A DNA stretch of 64,000 bases, taken from Candidatus Obscuribacterales bacterium. GTDB taxonomy: Bacteria > Cyanobacteriota > Vampirovibrionia > Obscuribacterales > Obscuribacteraceae. A program made the position numbers and the translations under genes. Every line of letters begins with the position of its first letter. Within the stretch, counting starts at the first letter, position 1. The notes under the pieces were generated by a model that was given only the letters and a program-made list of their open reading frames with translations, was not told the DNA's origin and searched no databases. This document shows positions 43,481 through 52,792 of this stretch, one piece after another. Location: positions 1 through 64,000 of the forward strand of contig JAGVKB010000139.1 in assembly GCA_020050835.1 (NCBI GenBank), written 5' to 3'.

Positions 43481-45226
43481 TCAATCGCCGCCAGGCGCCG
43501 CTAGCGCTTTCGAAGCGACACAAACTCGATTTCTGCCACTTTGCTTGGCCTGATACAACGCTTCATCTGCCTGCCGGAACAGACCATCAGGCTCATCAGC
43601 ATGAGCTGGAAAGTTTGCGACGCCGATGCTGGCCGAAATCGGGCCGACCCCCTCGAGCTCAACTTCGCTAATTTTCTTGAGCAGGCGCTCGGCGGTCTGC
43701 TCTGCCATTTCAAGCTCCGTATTCGGTAAAAGCACACAAAACTCTTCTCCACCATAGCGAGCCGCCAGATCGATCGAGCGAGACCCCTCGTGCAGGACTC
43801 TCGCTATCGCCTTGATCGCTTCGTCGCCAACTTGATGCCCGAATGAGTCGTTAATCTTCTTGAGATAATCGAGATCCGCTACGATTAAGGAAAGTGGCTG
43901 CTCGTATCGCTTGGCACGCTCGAACTCCAGAATGAAAGCTTCATTGAAATGGCGTCGGTTTGCCACTCCGGTCAAACCATCCGTCACCGATTGGCGCTCG
44001 CGCTCCTGATGCAGCTCGGCATTCTCGATGCTGACCGATAACAAGTCAGCCAGAAAGCCGAGCAGCGCCGTATCGTCAATACTCCAATCCCGCGTCGATT
44101 CGCAGTCTTGCAAGAAAATCACACCGACCTTCCGGTCGCGCAAGATCAACGGCACGATCAGCCCCGAGCGCAAGCCGAGCCGGCGGAGGAATTCGCGGTC
44201 GTACATGCTTTGAGTGTCGGTGCTGGGATCGTGCAGATCTTGCAGGGCCTCTCTGGTCATCGCTTTACGCAGGAAATTCAAACCGGCTTCACTGTCGAAT
44301 AGTTCGACCGCCGAGCTTTGTGAATTGCTGTGGTATTCGTATGCCGCCAATCTGACTTCAGGCTCCAGTTGCCGCAGTAAGATACAACGACTGACCGACA
44401 GAGACCGGCCGATCTGATCGACCGCCGTCTGCAGCACCTCCTGCAGTCTGAGCGAGCTGCGCACAGCATTGCTGATTGAATAAACCAGCCGCTCACGCTC
44501 AACTTTGCGCGTATGCAAAGCATCTTTGGCCGTAAGATCATGAATGACCTTGCGGGTCTGCTCTTCCATCGCGCTGATGCTGTCTTCGAGATGCTCGTAC
44601 TGAGTGCGCAAGCGCTCGTTCTCTCTTTTCAGCTCGCGAAACTCCCAGGCCCGACCGAGCGCGCCCGCGAAAGGGATTTGCGCGAGATTATCTTCGAGCT
44701 CCAGCAACCGGTCATCAGACGGTCCGGCGATCAAAATGCAAGCGACCAACAGCTGCCCCTCGAAGACTCGATAACACTCCAGCGGAGATAGCCCCTCCTT
44801 CAGATCTACCGCGAAATCAGCCGGGTCCAGCCCTTGCACTTTCTGCATCGCTGGCTCGTATTGCTCGGTGAAGCGTTCTACCAGTTCGAATAGCTCTGCC
44901 TTTCTGCTGCCAAATACTGCTTTATCGCTGAAACTTTCCATGTCATGGTCCCACATCAGGACCGCCACCGCTGACGAGGCCGTTAGCTGCATGGTTAGCT
45001 CGGCAGCCGTCTCCATCGCCTGGTCGAGGTCCGCACAGGCGAGCAGCTTCAGTATGCTCTGGGTAATATCTGCCTTCATAGCAACGCGCAACGCGCGCTT
45101 GAACTCCTCAATTTCCGACTCTTGCCTTTGCTGCCGCTCAATCTGCGTTGTTCCACACGGCTTGCCAAGTCTCACCCGCTTTACTGACAACCATAACCAG
45201 TTAAAATTATCACTTACTGTGCTCAC
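43481..45226 (-). CDS. GAF-GGDEF diguanylate cyclase
   Basis: About 581 residues. Two GAF-like regions (about 45-185 and 255-405) flank a coiled coil (FRELKRENERLRTQYEHLED); the second has GLRSGLIVPLILRDRKVGVI. The C-terminal GGDEF domain is intact: TDGLTGVANRRHFNEAF, LIVADLDYLKKINDSFGHQ, ARYGGEEFCVLLPNTE. It should make cyclic di-GMP in response to a cytoplasmic signal. The start is uncertain: the frame opens at 45268 with a TTG inside hisS; GTG 45226 is preferred. Divergent from hisS with almost no gap. Confidence 0.93.
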   Translation of the reverse strand: MSTVSDNFNWLWLSVKRVRLGKPCGTTQIERQQRQESEIEEFKRALRVAMKADITQSILKLLACADLDQAMETAAELTMQLTASSAVAVLMWDHDMESFSDKAVFGSRKAELFELVERFTEQYEPAMQKVQGLDPADFAVDLKEGLSPLECYRVFEGQLLVACILIAGPSDDRLLELEDNLAQIPFAGALGRAWEFRELKRENERLRTQYEHLEDSISAMEEQTRKVIHDLTAKDALHTRKVERERLVYSISNAVRSSLRLQEVLQTAVDQIGRSLSVSRCILLRQLEPEVRLAAYEYHSNSQSSAVELFDSEAGLNFLRKAMTREALQDLHDPSTDTQSMYDREFLRRLGLRSGLIVPLILRDRKVGVIFLQDCESTRDWSIDDTALLGFLADLLSVSIENAELHQERERQSVTDGLTGVANRRHFNEAFILEFERAKRYEQPLSLIVADLDYLKKINDSFGHQVGDEAIKAIARVLHEGSRSIDLAARYGGEEFCVLLPNTELEMAEQTAERLLKKISEVELEGVGPISASIGVANFPAHADEPDGLFRQADEALYQAKQSGRNRVCVASKALAAPGGD

Positions 45227-45256
45227 TTTAGCGAGTCCGCTTAATCCGGAGGAACA

Positions 45257-46615
45257 TTGACTAGTCAACCAGACGGCAACTCCGCTCAGCTAAAACCAAC
45301 TATTTCGGCAGAAAAGATCAGCTTAACCCCCCCGAAAGGCACGTACGATCTGCTGCCCGGTGAAACCGAGCTCTGGCAAGAGCTGGAAGACTGTGCTCGC
45401 AGAGTCTTCAGCTCCGGCGGCTATCGCGAGATTCGCCTACCGATCTTCGAACACACGGAGTTGTTCAAGCGTGGCGTGGGTGAAACCACCGACATAGTCA
45501 ACAAAGAGATGTACAGTTTTTCCGATAAGTCGGACCGCTCGCTTACATTACGCCCGGAAGGCACCGCCGGAGTTGTCAGAGCATATCTTAACGGCGGGTT
45601 ACACCGCTGGAGCCCCCCGGTTAAACTCTGGTACGCCGGACCGATGTTTCGCTATGAAAGTATTAAGACCGGCAGACAACGTCAGTTTCACCAGATCGGA
45701 CTGGAAGCGTTCGGCTCGGCCGGACCGCTGATCGATGCTGAAGTCATCCTTTTAGCGGTTCAGTTCCTCGAGTCGGCCGGAGTCACCAACCTCGATCTAC
45801 AGATTAATTCAATTGGCTGTGCGGATTGCCGTCCGGCTTACCGTCAGGAGCTGAAAGCTCACTTAGAGCCGCATCTACCAAACCTTTGCGCCGATTGTCG
45901 CCAGCGCTTCGAGCGCAATCCATTGCGCATGCTTGATTGCAAGATCGCTGCCGATCAAGCTTATTACCAGGCTGTGCCGGTCAGCATTGACTATCTCTGC
46001 CCGGTCTGCCAGAGCCACTGGCATGGTCTCAAGAGTATCTTGTCGGCCCAAGGCACCAAGTTCAAGGTCAATCCGCGTCTGGTCCGAGGGCTCGACTATT
46101 ACTCTCGCACGGTTTTTGAAGTCGTGACCAGCAGCCCCAAGCTGGGAGTGGAAAGTACTATCTGCGCCGGCGGACGTTATGACGGACTGCTCGAGGTTCT
46201 AGGCGGCAAACAAACGCCGGCGGTCGGCTGGGCGCTCGGCGTCGAACGGCTTGTCCTGCTTCTAGACCGGACGGTCATAAGGCTACCGTTGGTCTTCATA
46301 GTCTCCTCCAACCAGATCGAAGCGTTGAAATTAGCCGTTGAGTTAAGAAAAGCTGGGATTTCTTGCGAACTGGACTTCCCTGCAACCGGCTCCGAACCTC
46401 GGAAATTGACCAAGCAGCTCGAGCAGGCGAACAAGTCAGGAGCGCTCTGGGCCGTGATTCAAGGGGATGAAGAGCTCGCCGCCGACGAACTTACACTCAA
46501 AGACATGCGTTCGCGAGAACAAAAAAGACTTAGCCGGCAGCAGTCGCTCCAATTCCTCACGGCGCTGGAACCACCGAATAATTGCGACGAGCAGCGAGAA
46601 AAGCCGGTAAAATGA
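45257..46615 (+). CDS. hisS: Histidyl-tRNA synthetase
   Basis: 452 residues from TTG 45257, supported by GGAGG 5-6 nt upstream. Class II motifs: PPKGTYDLLPGE, TLRPEGTAGVVRAYL, WYAGPMFRYE (motif 2), LVRGLDYYSRTVFEV, CAGGRYDGLLEVLGG and ALGVERLVLL (motif 3). A C-terminal anticodon-binding domain follows. Two extra CxxC pairs in the insertion domain (CADCRPAY, CADCRQRF, CPVCQSHW) may bind zinc. Confidence 0.97.
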   Translation: MTSQPDGNSAQLKPTISAEKISLTPPKGTYDLLPGETELWQELEDCARRVFSSGGYREIRLPIFEHTELFKRGVGETTDIVNKEMYSFSDKSDRSLTLRPEGTAGVVRAYLNGGLHRWSPPVKLWYAGPMFRYESIKTGRQRQFHQIGLEAFGSAGPLIDAEVILLAVQFLESAGVTNLDLQINSIGCADCRPAYRQELKAHLEPHLPNLCADCRQRFERNPLRMLDCKIAADQAYYQAVPVSIDYLCPVCQSHWHGLKSILSAQGTKFKVNPRLVRGLDYYSRTVFEVVTSSPKLGVESTICAGGRYDGLLEVLGGKQTPAVGWALGVERLVLLLDRTVIRLPLVFIVSSNQIEALKLAVELRKAGISCELDFPATGSEPRKLTKQLEQANKSGALWAVIQGDEELAADELTLKDMRSREQKRLSRQQSLQFLTALEPPNNCDEQREKPVK

Positions 46616-46637
46616 GGCTGACTTAGGAGAAAGATTA

Positions 46638-47048
46638 ATGCCCTGGTTAAACGAGCGTGGTCCAAGCGGTCTGGAAAGGGTCATCGGTGGGCTCTGCTAC
46701 GCCACTTTTGGTCTGGCTGGACTGCTTTACATAATCATCTCCGGGCAACGCAGCCAATCGCAGTTCTTTCGCTTTCATTTTCTGCAATCGATAGTAGTGG
46801 GAATTATCGGATTACTTCTCTCCTGGTCATCCAACATTTTCATTCAAATATTCGGCGATTTGCTCGCCATGATCTCTCCGATGTTGGGCGAAAACGGACC
46901 GACAGTCAGCTTCTGGGTAGGCCAGGGGGTTTCAATCATCTTGAATGCCTTTTATCTGCTGCTCGTCTATGGAATGATCTGGGCCTTTATCGGCAAATTC
47001 GCCGAAATCCCCTTCATCTCCGACGTCGTTCGGCGCCAGATGAGATAG
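46638..47048 (+). CDS. Tic20-like membrane protein
   Basis: 136 residues, four hydrophobic segments. Segment 1-2 region ERVIGGLCYATFGLAGLLYI and the FFRFHFLQSIVVGIIGLLLS segment resemble cyanobacterial Tic20/Ycf60 (ERxxxALCYL... FIRFHxxQAILL). Tic20 is a plastid import channel component; the role of bacterial homologues is unknown. Lies 23 bp after hisS in the same direction, so co-transcription is likely. Confidence 0.75.
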   Translation: MPWLNERGPSGLERVIGGLCYATFGLAGLLYIIISGQRSQSQFFRFHFLQSIVVGIIGLLLSWSSNIFIQIFGDLLAMISPMLGENGPTVSFWVGQGVSIILNAFYLLLVYGMIWAFIGKFAEIPFISDVVRRQMR

Positions 47049-47128
47049 CAGCGGTACGAATGTAGAGCTGTGAGGAATAAAGGATCGGCAAAAGACCGGC
47101 AAAGTCTTCAGGCTTGGGAGTAGCGCAA

Positions 47129-47986
47129 TTGGCTAAAGAACGCAAGAAACACATTATCTGCATAGCTAATCAAAAAGGCGGAGTGGCAAAAACGACCAGC
47201 ACCGCCTATCTTGGCGCGGCGCTCGCTCGTCTGCACCGGCACGTTTTGCTGATCGACTCCGACCCGCAATGCAACCTCACTTACAGCCTCGAACTCGAAC
47301 CTCCACAGCTGGACTTCTGCCTGGAAAACAACCTGGCATCCGTTTATGAATCCGGTCAACCAGTCGAAGAGGCGCTCGTCTCCATTCGAGAGAATCTTGA
47401 CCTAATCGCCGCCTCTCCTGACCTCGTGATGACCGAAGTCACACTCGACAGCCAACCAGATACGCTCTCCGGAGAGCCCGAAAGGCTTTTGAATCGTGCC
47501 TTGGCTCCAATCGCCAATCGATATGACTACATTTTGATCGACTGCCCGCCCAGCCAGGGCATGCTTACCCTGAACGGATTAGTAACTGCTGACTGGGTAT
47601 TGATTCCAACTCTCGCTTCGGTCATTAGTTTGACCGGTCTGGAGCGAATGATCGAGCAGATTCATGAGATCGTTCAGGGCGAACCACCGCTCAATCCAAA
47701 CTTGAAGATCTTAGGCGTTTTGCTTACGAAGTTCCGAAAGGACCGCACGGTCGAAATCGAATTGGAAGAACGTCTGCGCTCCTTGCCGGAAGAATTCACC
47801 GTATTCAAGACGGTCATCCCAGATCGCAGCCAGTTCGAGCTGTTGGGCGAGCTCAAAGCTCAAACCGGCAAGCATCTGCTCGACCTGTCGATGGTGAGCT
47901 ATTCGCTCTTGCCGTACCTCACGCTCGCAATGGAGATCGAAAAGATGCTTCGCCAGCGAAGCTGGGCTCAATCTGCCGGCACCTAA
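47129..47986 (+). CDS. ParA/Soj family ATPase, without adjacent ParB
   Basis: 285 residues from TTG 47129 (GGAG 7 nt upstream; TTG 47114 also in frame). Deviant Walker A NQKGGVAKTTS near residue 13, LLIDSDPQCNLTY (A'), and YILIDCPPSQGMLTLNG (B). ParA ATPases segregate chromosomes or plasmids with ParB. No parB or parS was seen nearby; it may work with a distant ParB or position another cargo. Confidence 0.92.
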   Translation: MAKERKKHIICIANQKGGVAKTTSTAYLGAALARLHRHVLLIDSDPQCNLTYSLELEPPQLDFCLENNLASVYESGQPVEEALVSIRENLDLIAASPDLVMTEVTLDSQPDTLSGEPERLLNRALAPIANRYDYILIDCPPSQGMLTLNGLVTADWVLIPTLASVISLTGLERMIEQIHEIVQGEPPLNPNLKILGVLLTKFRKDRTVEIELEERLRSLPEEFTVFKTVIPDRSQFELLGELKAQTGKHLLDLSMVSYSLLPYLTLAMEIEKMLRQRSWAQSAGT

Positions 47987-48008
47987 ATCACCGCTTTCCA
48001 GCCAGTCA

Positions 48009-48084
48009 CTGCTCTCTTGCGGCAGTTAGCTTGCTCGGGGCCGGTCTGAGGTCTCCCGAGCCTGGCCACAGGCCAGGAGAGCAG
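48009..48084. ncRNA. Putative structured RNA, three-helix junction
   Basis: Three perfect helices fit together: closing stem CTGCTCTC 48009-48016 with GAGAGCAG 48077-48084; inner hairpin GCTCGGG 48033-48039 with CCCGAGC 48055-48061; inner hairpin CTGGCC 48062-48067 with GGCCAG 48071-48076. The last two and the closing stem abut with no unpaired bases, leaving only a 16-nt linker on the 5' side. It lies in the 279-bp gap between parA and the next plus-strand gene. Strand undetermined; no known riboswitch class recognised. Confidence 0.45.
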
Positions 48085-48265
48085 CTCTACCCGTCAGGGG
48101 TTGCGGTGCCGAATTGACGATTAAGCAGAAATTAGAATTTTGGCTGTCAAGCTGGAGCGTAATTTGCCTATGATGTACATGCTGGAAGTCGGACGCAGAC
48201 CGCGCCGGCTGTTCTTTTTGTGCCTCTCCAAGAGGCTGGGTCTCGGCACAAAGGAAGGTAGACCA

Positions 48266-49018
48266 ATGCAGCTAGGCCAGTTTTTCGCCAAGCTTTTGAA
48301 ATCGACACCGGTTAGAGAAACTGAACCGGTTCAAGCCGCTCTAGCTGCCCCCGCACAGCAGCAGGCGAACAGATCGACCGAAAATGAGCTTGTCACCATG
48401 CTTGGTGTCAAGTACACCTGCCGCTACTCCTGGCAGATTGTGCCACCGGCCGGCTGGCAACGCCAGGAGTCCGGTCTGGACGGAAGCTGGCCATTCAGCG
48501 GCGTCTCACCGTTTGTATCCTTCAAGAGCATGACCTTGCCGACGGGTGAAAAGGCGATGATCCGCTGGCAACTATCCGGAACTCCAGTGGACAGAGAATC
48601 TCACGACCTGTTAGAAAGACTGCTCTCCGGTCAAGCACCGCTAACGGCCTCGTCGGTGCGCAGGCTTACCGCACCCGGCCTGGTCACCAGCATGAAGATT
48701 ACGGCAGTCGATCGGTTGACACTGTCCGGCGGGCTGCCGGCGATCGAGATTACGGCCCGCTATCTGGATTTAAAAGGGGAAGAGCCGTTGCTCCGGTCGG
48801 TGCTAATCCTGCCAGACCGAGTGATGAACGTAAAAGGCGAGCGCTCTTTTTTCCGCGAAACCATTCAATACGTGGCGACCGAATCAAGCTTTGCTGCTAA
48901 CGAGCCGCTGTCCCTTGCCTCAATCGAAACATTCCGGCGCAACGATGCAAACAAGACCGCAGACGAAAAAGGATTCGTGTCGGGAGCATTTCCGGTAACA
49001 GCAGGCTCGCAACTCTGA
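48266..49018 (+). CDS. Hypothetical protein
   Basis: 250 residues from ATG 48266 with GGAAGG 8 nt upstream (frame open to 48140). No signal peptide or membrane segment. The core (GVKYTCRYSWQIVPPAGWQR, then PFSGVSPFVSFKSM, LPAIEITARYLDL) is beta-rich and reads like a globular cytoplasmic domain; it resembles no family I can name. The gap upstream holds the putative structured RNA. Confidence 0.65.
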   Translation: MQLGQFFAKLLKSTPVRETEPVQAALAAPAQQQANRSTENELVTMLGVKYTCRYSWQIVPPAGWQRQESGLDGSWPFSGVSPFVSFKSMTLPTGEKAMIRWQLSGTPVDRESHDLLERLLSGQAPLTASSVRRLTAPGLVTSMKITAVDRLTLSGGLPAIEITARYLDLKGEEPLLRSVLILPDRVMNVKGERSFFRETIQYVATESSFAANEPLSLASIETFRRNDANKTADEKGFVSGAFPVTAGSQL

Positions 49019-49117
49019 AAGCTTGCCAGCAAAAACAACTAAACAACCGCTGGCCGCACGATTCAGCCAGGCGCAGCCCGAGCATTCCGGCTGGGCATAA
49101 TCGTATTATGGCCGGCA

Positions 49118-51052
49118 ATGCAGTTGTTCAATTCAGTAATGAAGACGCTCATAAAAATTATTTCGGCGCCAGCTGGCAGATACGCCCTGATCCATTTGAG
49201 CCACACTGCCCAAAGCAGATTGCTTGTACTGTGCCTCCTGCTGTCGTTCAGCGGACAAGTATTGGCCGCCTTGGCCGATGAAGAAACTTCACCGCCGGAG
49301 CAGTCAAGCCCGGCACAGTCTGATCCGATGCAGGCCCTCAAGGCACCGGACCAGAATGCTATTAGCGGTCCGTCCGACAATATCGGCTTTACCGGATATC
49401 TTCGCCGCGGGTCTACTCTCATGCAGATGGGCGAGTACGAAAGCGCCCTGGACGCACTGTTGAAGGCCAAGGCGCTTGAGAAAGATAACATCGTCAGTCA
49501 CGTCCTGCTGGGAGATGTTTACGCCAAGCTCCACCGCTATAACGAAGCGGAAAGCGAGTATCAGCACGTCATGCTGAGACAACCCACCGATACCGCCATT
49601 CTTGCGAAGCTAGGTGAGCTTTACATGGATCAGGGCAATTTCAATAACGCCCAGAACATGTACAGAAAGTTGTTGTCTCTCGAGCCTAAGAATCCACAAG
49701 CGATGCTCGCGCTCGCCCGTGCGCTCGAAGGGTCAAACGACTTGAGCAGCGCTGCCGATTATTACGATCGCCTGGTGCGCGACTTTCCCAATACCAACTA
49801 CTCCAAAGCCGCTCAAGCCAGAATCAGCCAACTCAACAAAGCTGACGAGGAAGCGCGCTCCGACCGCTTCTTCCCGATCGACGTCGGTCTCGGGCCGGAG
49901 GGCCTGGGCTGGTGGGACCTTAAGCAGATGCCGCTGCATGTCTACATAGATGACGGATCCGATTCGCGCGGATTTCGTCCGGAAATGAGGAATGCCGTCT
50001 ACAAAGCGTTGCAAGCCTGGTGGGGAGCCTCGCGCGGCGCACTAACCTTCACGCTCGATCCGCCCGATCAAGTCAAAGAGTTTGAATGGAAGAAAATTGA
50101 ACGGCAGGAAAGGCTGCCCACCTTCAATACGACCGCCGATCTCGCCCGAATGCCAGCTGATCCGGTATCGTCTCAGATTCATGTGCATTGGTCCGATCAC
50201 CTCTCTCACGCCTTGGGAGTGAGCTGGACAAGCCGGCTCAAAGACGGCAGAGCGTTGCTCAGCAAGGCCCATGTCTGGATCGGTACAAACAAGCTCGAAG
50301 ACGGCACTGTCGTTCCGACTCACGTAACGCCGGCGTTCTCATCATTCTTCGAGGCTCAAAATAAGTTGATCGATGAAGTCGCCACTCACGAGTTCGGGCA
50401 CGTGCTCGGACTGCCACATCTCACTAACCCCAATGACATTATGGCTCCCGGAATGTCCGGACTGCACGCCAGCGACGAGGCTAGCTCGCGGGAGCTTTCA
50501 CCCAGAGATGTAAAGGCTCTGGCCGAACACTATGACTTCTTTCGCGACTCGAATGTTGCACCACAAGTGATATCACAATTAGCGCAGGAGACCTCCGAAC
50601 CACGGACGCCGGGCAGCGAGGATACCGCAACGCCTCCTGCCTCCGTCAGCCTGGCGGCAGACCGGTCGGATCGTGCCGCACCGCACGAGCCACCAGCGAC
50701 ATTTCACAGCGCAAGTACCAGCCTCGAACCGTCGCCGCTGTTTCAACACGCAGACAGATCGCCGGGACAGCACATCCACTCAAGCACTTCTGCTTACGAT
50801 CCTCTGAAGGAGGCGATGTTCTTGATCAACTCCCGGCAGTATGAAAAATCATTGGAGACGCTCAACCGAGTCCTGGGGTCCAATTGCAACAATCAAAATG
50901 CCCGCTATCTGCGCGCCTGCGTCTATGTGTACCTCAGACGATACTCGCTTGCTGTCCTCGATTACCAGCAGGTTTTGAAGTTGTCTCCTCATTCAGACCT
51001 GGCTAAACGCGCCGCCGAAGGTCTCAAGCGGATATCACCACAGCTTCAATAG
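49118..51052 (+). CDS. Matrixin-type metalloprotease with TPR domains
   Basis: 644 residues with an N-terminal hydrophobic segment (LLVLCLLLSFSGQVLAALA, about residues 35-53) serving as signal or anchor. TPRs at about 85-230 (YNEAESEYQHVMLRQPTDTA). A peptidase M10-like domain at about 255-475: zinc site HEFGHVLGLPH starting at H424, then NDIMAPGMSG as Met-turn. A low-complexity Ser/Pro/Ala linker follows, and a C-terminal TPR module shared with the next gene. Such a TPR-matrixin-TPR order suggests a secreted or cell-surface protease with docking parts. Substrate unknown. Confidence 0.85.
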   Translation: MQLFNSVMKTLIKIISAPAGRYALIHLSHTAQSRLLVLCLLLSFSGQVLAALADEETSPPEQSSPAQSDPMQALKAPDQNAISGPSDNIGFTGYLRRGSTLMQMGEYESALDALLKAKALEKDNIVSHVLLGDVYAKLHRYNEAESEYQHVMLRQPTDTAILAKLGELYMDQGNFNNAQNMYRKLLSLEPKNPQAMLALARALEGSNDLSSAADYYDRLVRDFPNTNYSKAAQARISQLNKADEEARSDRFFPIDVGLGPEGLGWWDLKQMPLHVYIDDGSDSRGFRPEMRNAVYKALQAWWGASRGALTFTLDPPDQVKEFEWKKIERQERLPTFNTTADLARMPADPVSSQIHVHWSDHLSHALGVSWTSRLKDGRALLSKAHVWIGTNKLEDGTVVPTHVTPAFSSFFEAQNKLIDEVATHEFGHVLGLPHLTNPNDIMAPGMSGLHASDEASSRELSPRDVKALAEHYDFFRDSNVAPQVISQLAQETSEPRTPGSEDTATPPASVSLAADRSDRAAPHEPPATFHSASTSLEPSPLFQHADRSPGQHIHSSTSAYDPLKEAMFLINSRQYEKSLETLNRVLGSNCNNQNARYLRACVYVYLRRYSLAVLDYQQVLKLSPHSDLAKRAAEGLKRISPQLQ

Positions 51053-51138
51053 GTCAGACGGCAATCCGTCCGGCCAAGTAAGGTAAATATTGCTAAAATC
51101 GAAGCAAGCAGATGGTGCAGGCAGCAGGTGCTCGACCA

Positions 51139-52041
51139 ATGAAATCCAGGAACGTAAGCTCTGCAGACCTCCGATTGGCAAACGCACTGCAAGGGTCTTT
51201 CCTGATTTGCCTGTTATCTGCCACCCTTGGTTCGGCGGCGCACGCCCAGGATGCAGCTTATCCTTATGCGCCGATGAATCCGTATATTCCGATAGCGCCG
51301 CCGGATGCTCCGACTCAGGGAGCAGGCTCGTCGGTACCGTGGCCATACAATCCGCTCGGTACGCCGGCTGCCCCGCTTCCCAATCAAACCTTGCCCAATT
51401 CGCAGGTGCCGACACCGACCATCAGCCCGCCTAACAATCTCAACACACCAAACCCGATGCCGAGGGACGGCGCAATCAACCCGTTTGGACAGAGCACAGC
51501 ACCGGGCTATACACCTGAGCCGCCGGTCCAACCAGTGTCGGCGACGCCATCGTCCGCTCCGCCGTCAGCAATGACACAGCCCGGCTCAATTACAGATGGC
51601 AAACTGCCGGATGAGAAAAAATCCGATGAGCCTGGGCCGGATGACAAGAAAACCAAAGATCCTGGCAAAGACTCCGAAGGCAAGAAGAAGGATGAAGCAA
51701 AAAAGGACGACGAAAACGGCAAAGGTGACGATAAAGACAAGCAGGCCGAAGAGAAGGATAAGAAGCAACAGTTTGGCGTTGCCATTTACAGCCCGATTCG
51801 CGAAGCGCTCTTCCAGTTGAACACGAAACAGTATCCGAAAGCGCTTGAGACACTAAATAAGGTGCTCTCGAATAATCCCAATCATCCGCAAGCTCGTTAT
51901 GTTCGCGCCGTCGTCTTTGTCAATCTGCGTCAGTATCCAGACGCCATGAAAGACTACAAGGAAGTGCTGAGACTCACCCCTAACTCCGACCTCGGGCGCC
52001 GGGCAGCTGAGGGTTTGAAGAATATCAGCTTCTTACCTTAG
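51139..52041 (+). CDS. Secreted Pro-rich/Lys-rich TPR protein
   Basis: 300 residues from ATG 51139 (frame open to 51112). Signal peptide ending GSAAHAQ-D, a Pro/Asn/Tyr-rich stretch (about 40-140), a 60-residue Lys/Asp/Glu low-complexity block, and a C-terminal TPR module (FQLNTKQYPKALETLNKVLS, ARYVRAVVFVNLRQYPDAMK). That module is closely similar to the C-terminus of the preceding metalloprotease, so the two genes probably share an ancestral segment. Overlaps the convergent GDPD gene by 17 bp. Confidence 0.8.
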   Translation: MKSRNVSSADLRLANALQGSFLICLLSATLGSAAHAQDAAYPYAPMNPYIPIAPPDAPTQGAGSSVPWPYNPLGTPAAPLPNQTLPNSQVPTPTISPPNNLNTPNPMPRDGAINPFGQSTAPGYTPEPPVQPVSATPSSAPPSAMTQPGSITDGKLPDEKKSDEPGPDDKKTKDPGKDSEGKKKDEAKKDDENGKGDDKDKQAEEKDKKQQFGVAIYSPIREALFQLNTKQYPKALETLNKVLSNNPNHPQARYVRAVVFVNLRQYPDAMKDYKEVLRLTPNSDLGRRAAEGLKNISFLP

Positions 52042-52774
52042 CGAATCGATCGAGGAAATTGACTAAACCGAGCGGGTCGTCTGTGACGATGCCATCGAGC
52101 CCGACTTTCAATGCATAATCCCATTTGCGTGCGTCGTTCAAGGTCCAGGCGTTGATCTCCAACCCGGCTGCGTGCGCCTCGGCCACCGCATCAGCATGAA
52201 GCGAATCGACGCAAGGGTGCCATGCGGTTGCGCCAATTCGCCTTGCATAATCACCGAGATCGACGAAAACCGCATCCGCAAGCAGAGCCAGCTTGAGATC
52301 GGGAGCCATCTGGTGAATTCTCATCACGACTTGATGATCAAAGGAGCTGATGATTAGCTTTTCACGGTGCGGATAATCTTCGAGCAGCTCGAGCAGATCA
52401 TTCTCAATGCCGGGATAATCGATCGGAGTATTCTTGATTTCAATGTTTAAAATTACTTTGCCATCGAGCAGATCGAGTACCGACGAAAGCAACGGCACGC
52501 TCTCTTGTCGAAACTCCTCATCGAACCACAGTCCAGCGCTCAGGCGCTTAAGTTCTGGATAGCTTATGTCTTTGATCAGGCCGACACCATTGGTGGTGCG
52601 TCCGACATCAGGGTCGTGAAAAACGACCAGCTCGCCGGTGTTACACCGCTGCACGTCGATTTCAATGCCATCCACTCCGAATTCAAGACTCTTCCGGAAA
52701 GCCGCCATTGTGTTTTCCGGGGCCCAATCGCTGCCACCGCGATGCGCAAATACTTTCGGTCTGCGTTCGTCCAT
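52025..52774 (-). CDS. Glycerophosphodiester phosphodiesterase
   Basis: 249 residues. KVFAHRGGSDWAPENTMAAF, DGIEIDVQRCNTGELVVFHD (with the catalytic HR...E.D...HD pattern) and NIEIKN identify the GDPD family (GlpQ/UgpQ). No signal peptide, so cytoplasmic like UgpQ. It releases glycerol-3-phosphate from deacylated phospholipids. Convergent with, and overlapping, the TPR gene on the other strand; LemA-like gene is 18 bp upstream. Confidence 0.95.
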   Translation of the reverse strand: MDERRPKVFAHRGGSDWAPENTMAAFRKSLEFGVDGIEIDVQRCNTGELVVFHDPDVGRTTNGVGLIKDISYPELKRLSAGLWFDEEFRQESVPLLSSVLDLLDGKVILNIEIKNTPIDYPGIENDLLELLEDYPHREKLIISSFDHQVVMRIHQMAPDLKLALLADAVFVDLGDYARRIGATAWHPCVDSLHADAVAEAHAAGLEINAWTLNDARKWDYALKVGLDGIVTDDPLGLVNFLDRFAKVRS

Positions 52775-52792
52775 GATGCAATTCCTAATTTA

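Noticed and set aside
47129-47986. Chromosome partition locus or replication origin near parA
   Set aside because: No parB, no inverted-repeat parS and no dnaA-box cluster was seen around it.
48606-48628. Third copy of the CTGTTAGA element
   Set aside because: Only one arm (CTGTTAGAAAG) is present, inside a coding region, with no inverse partner at the right spacing.
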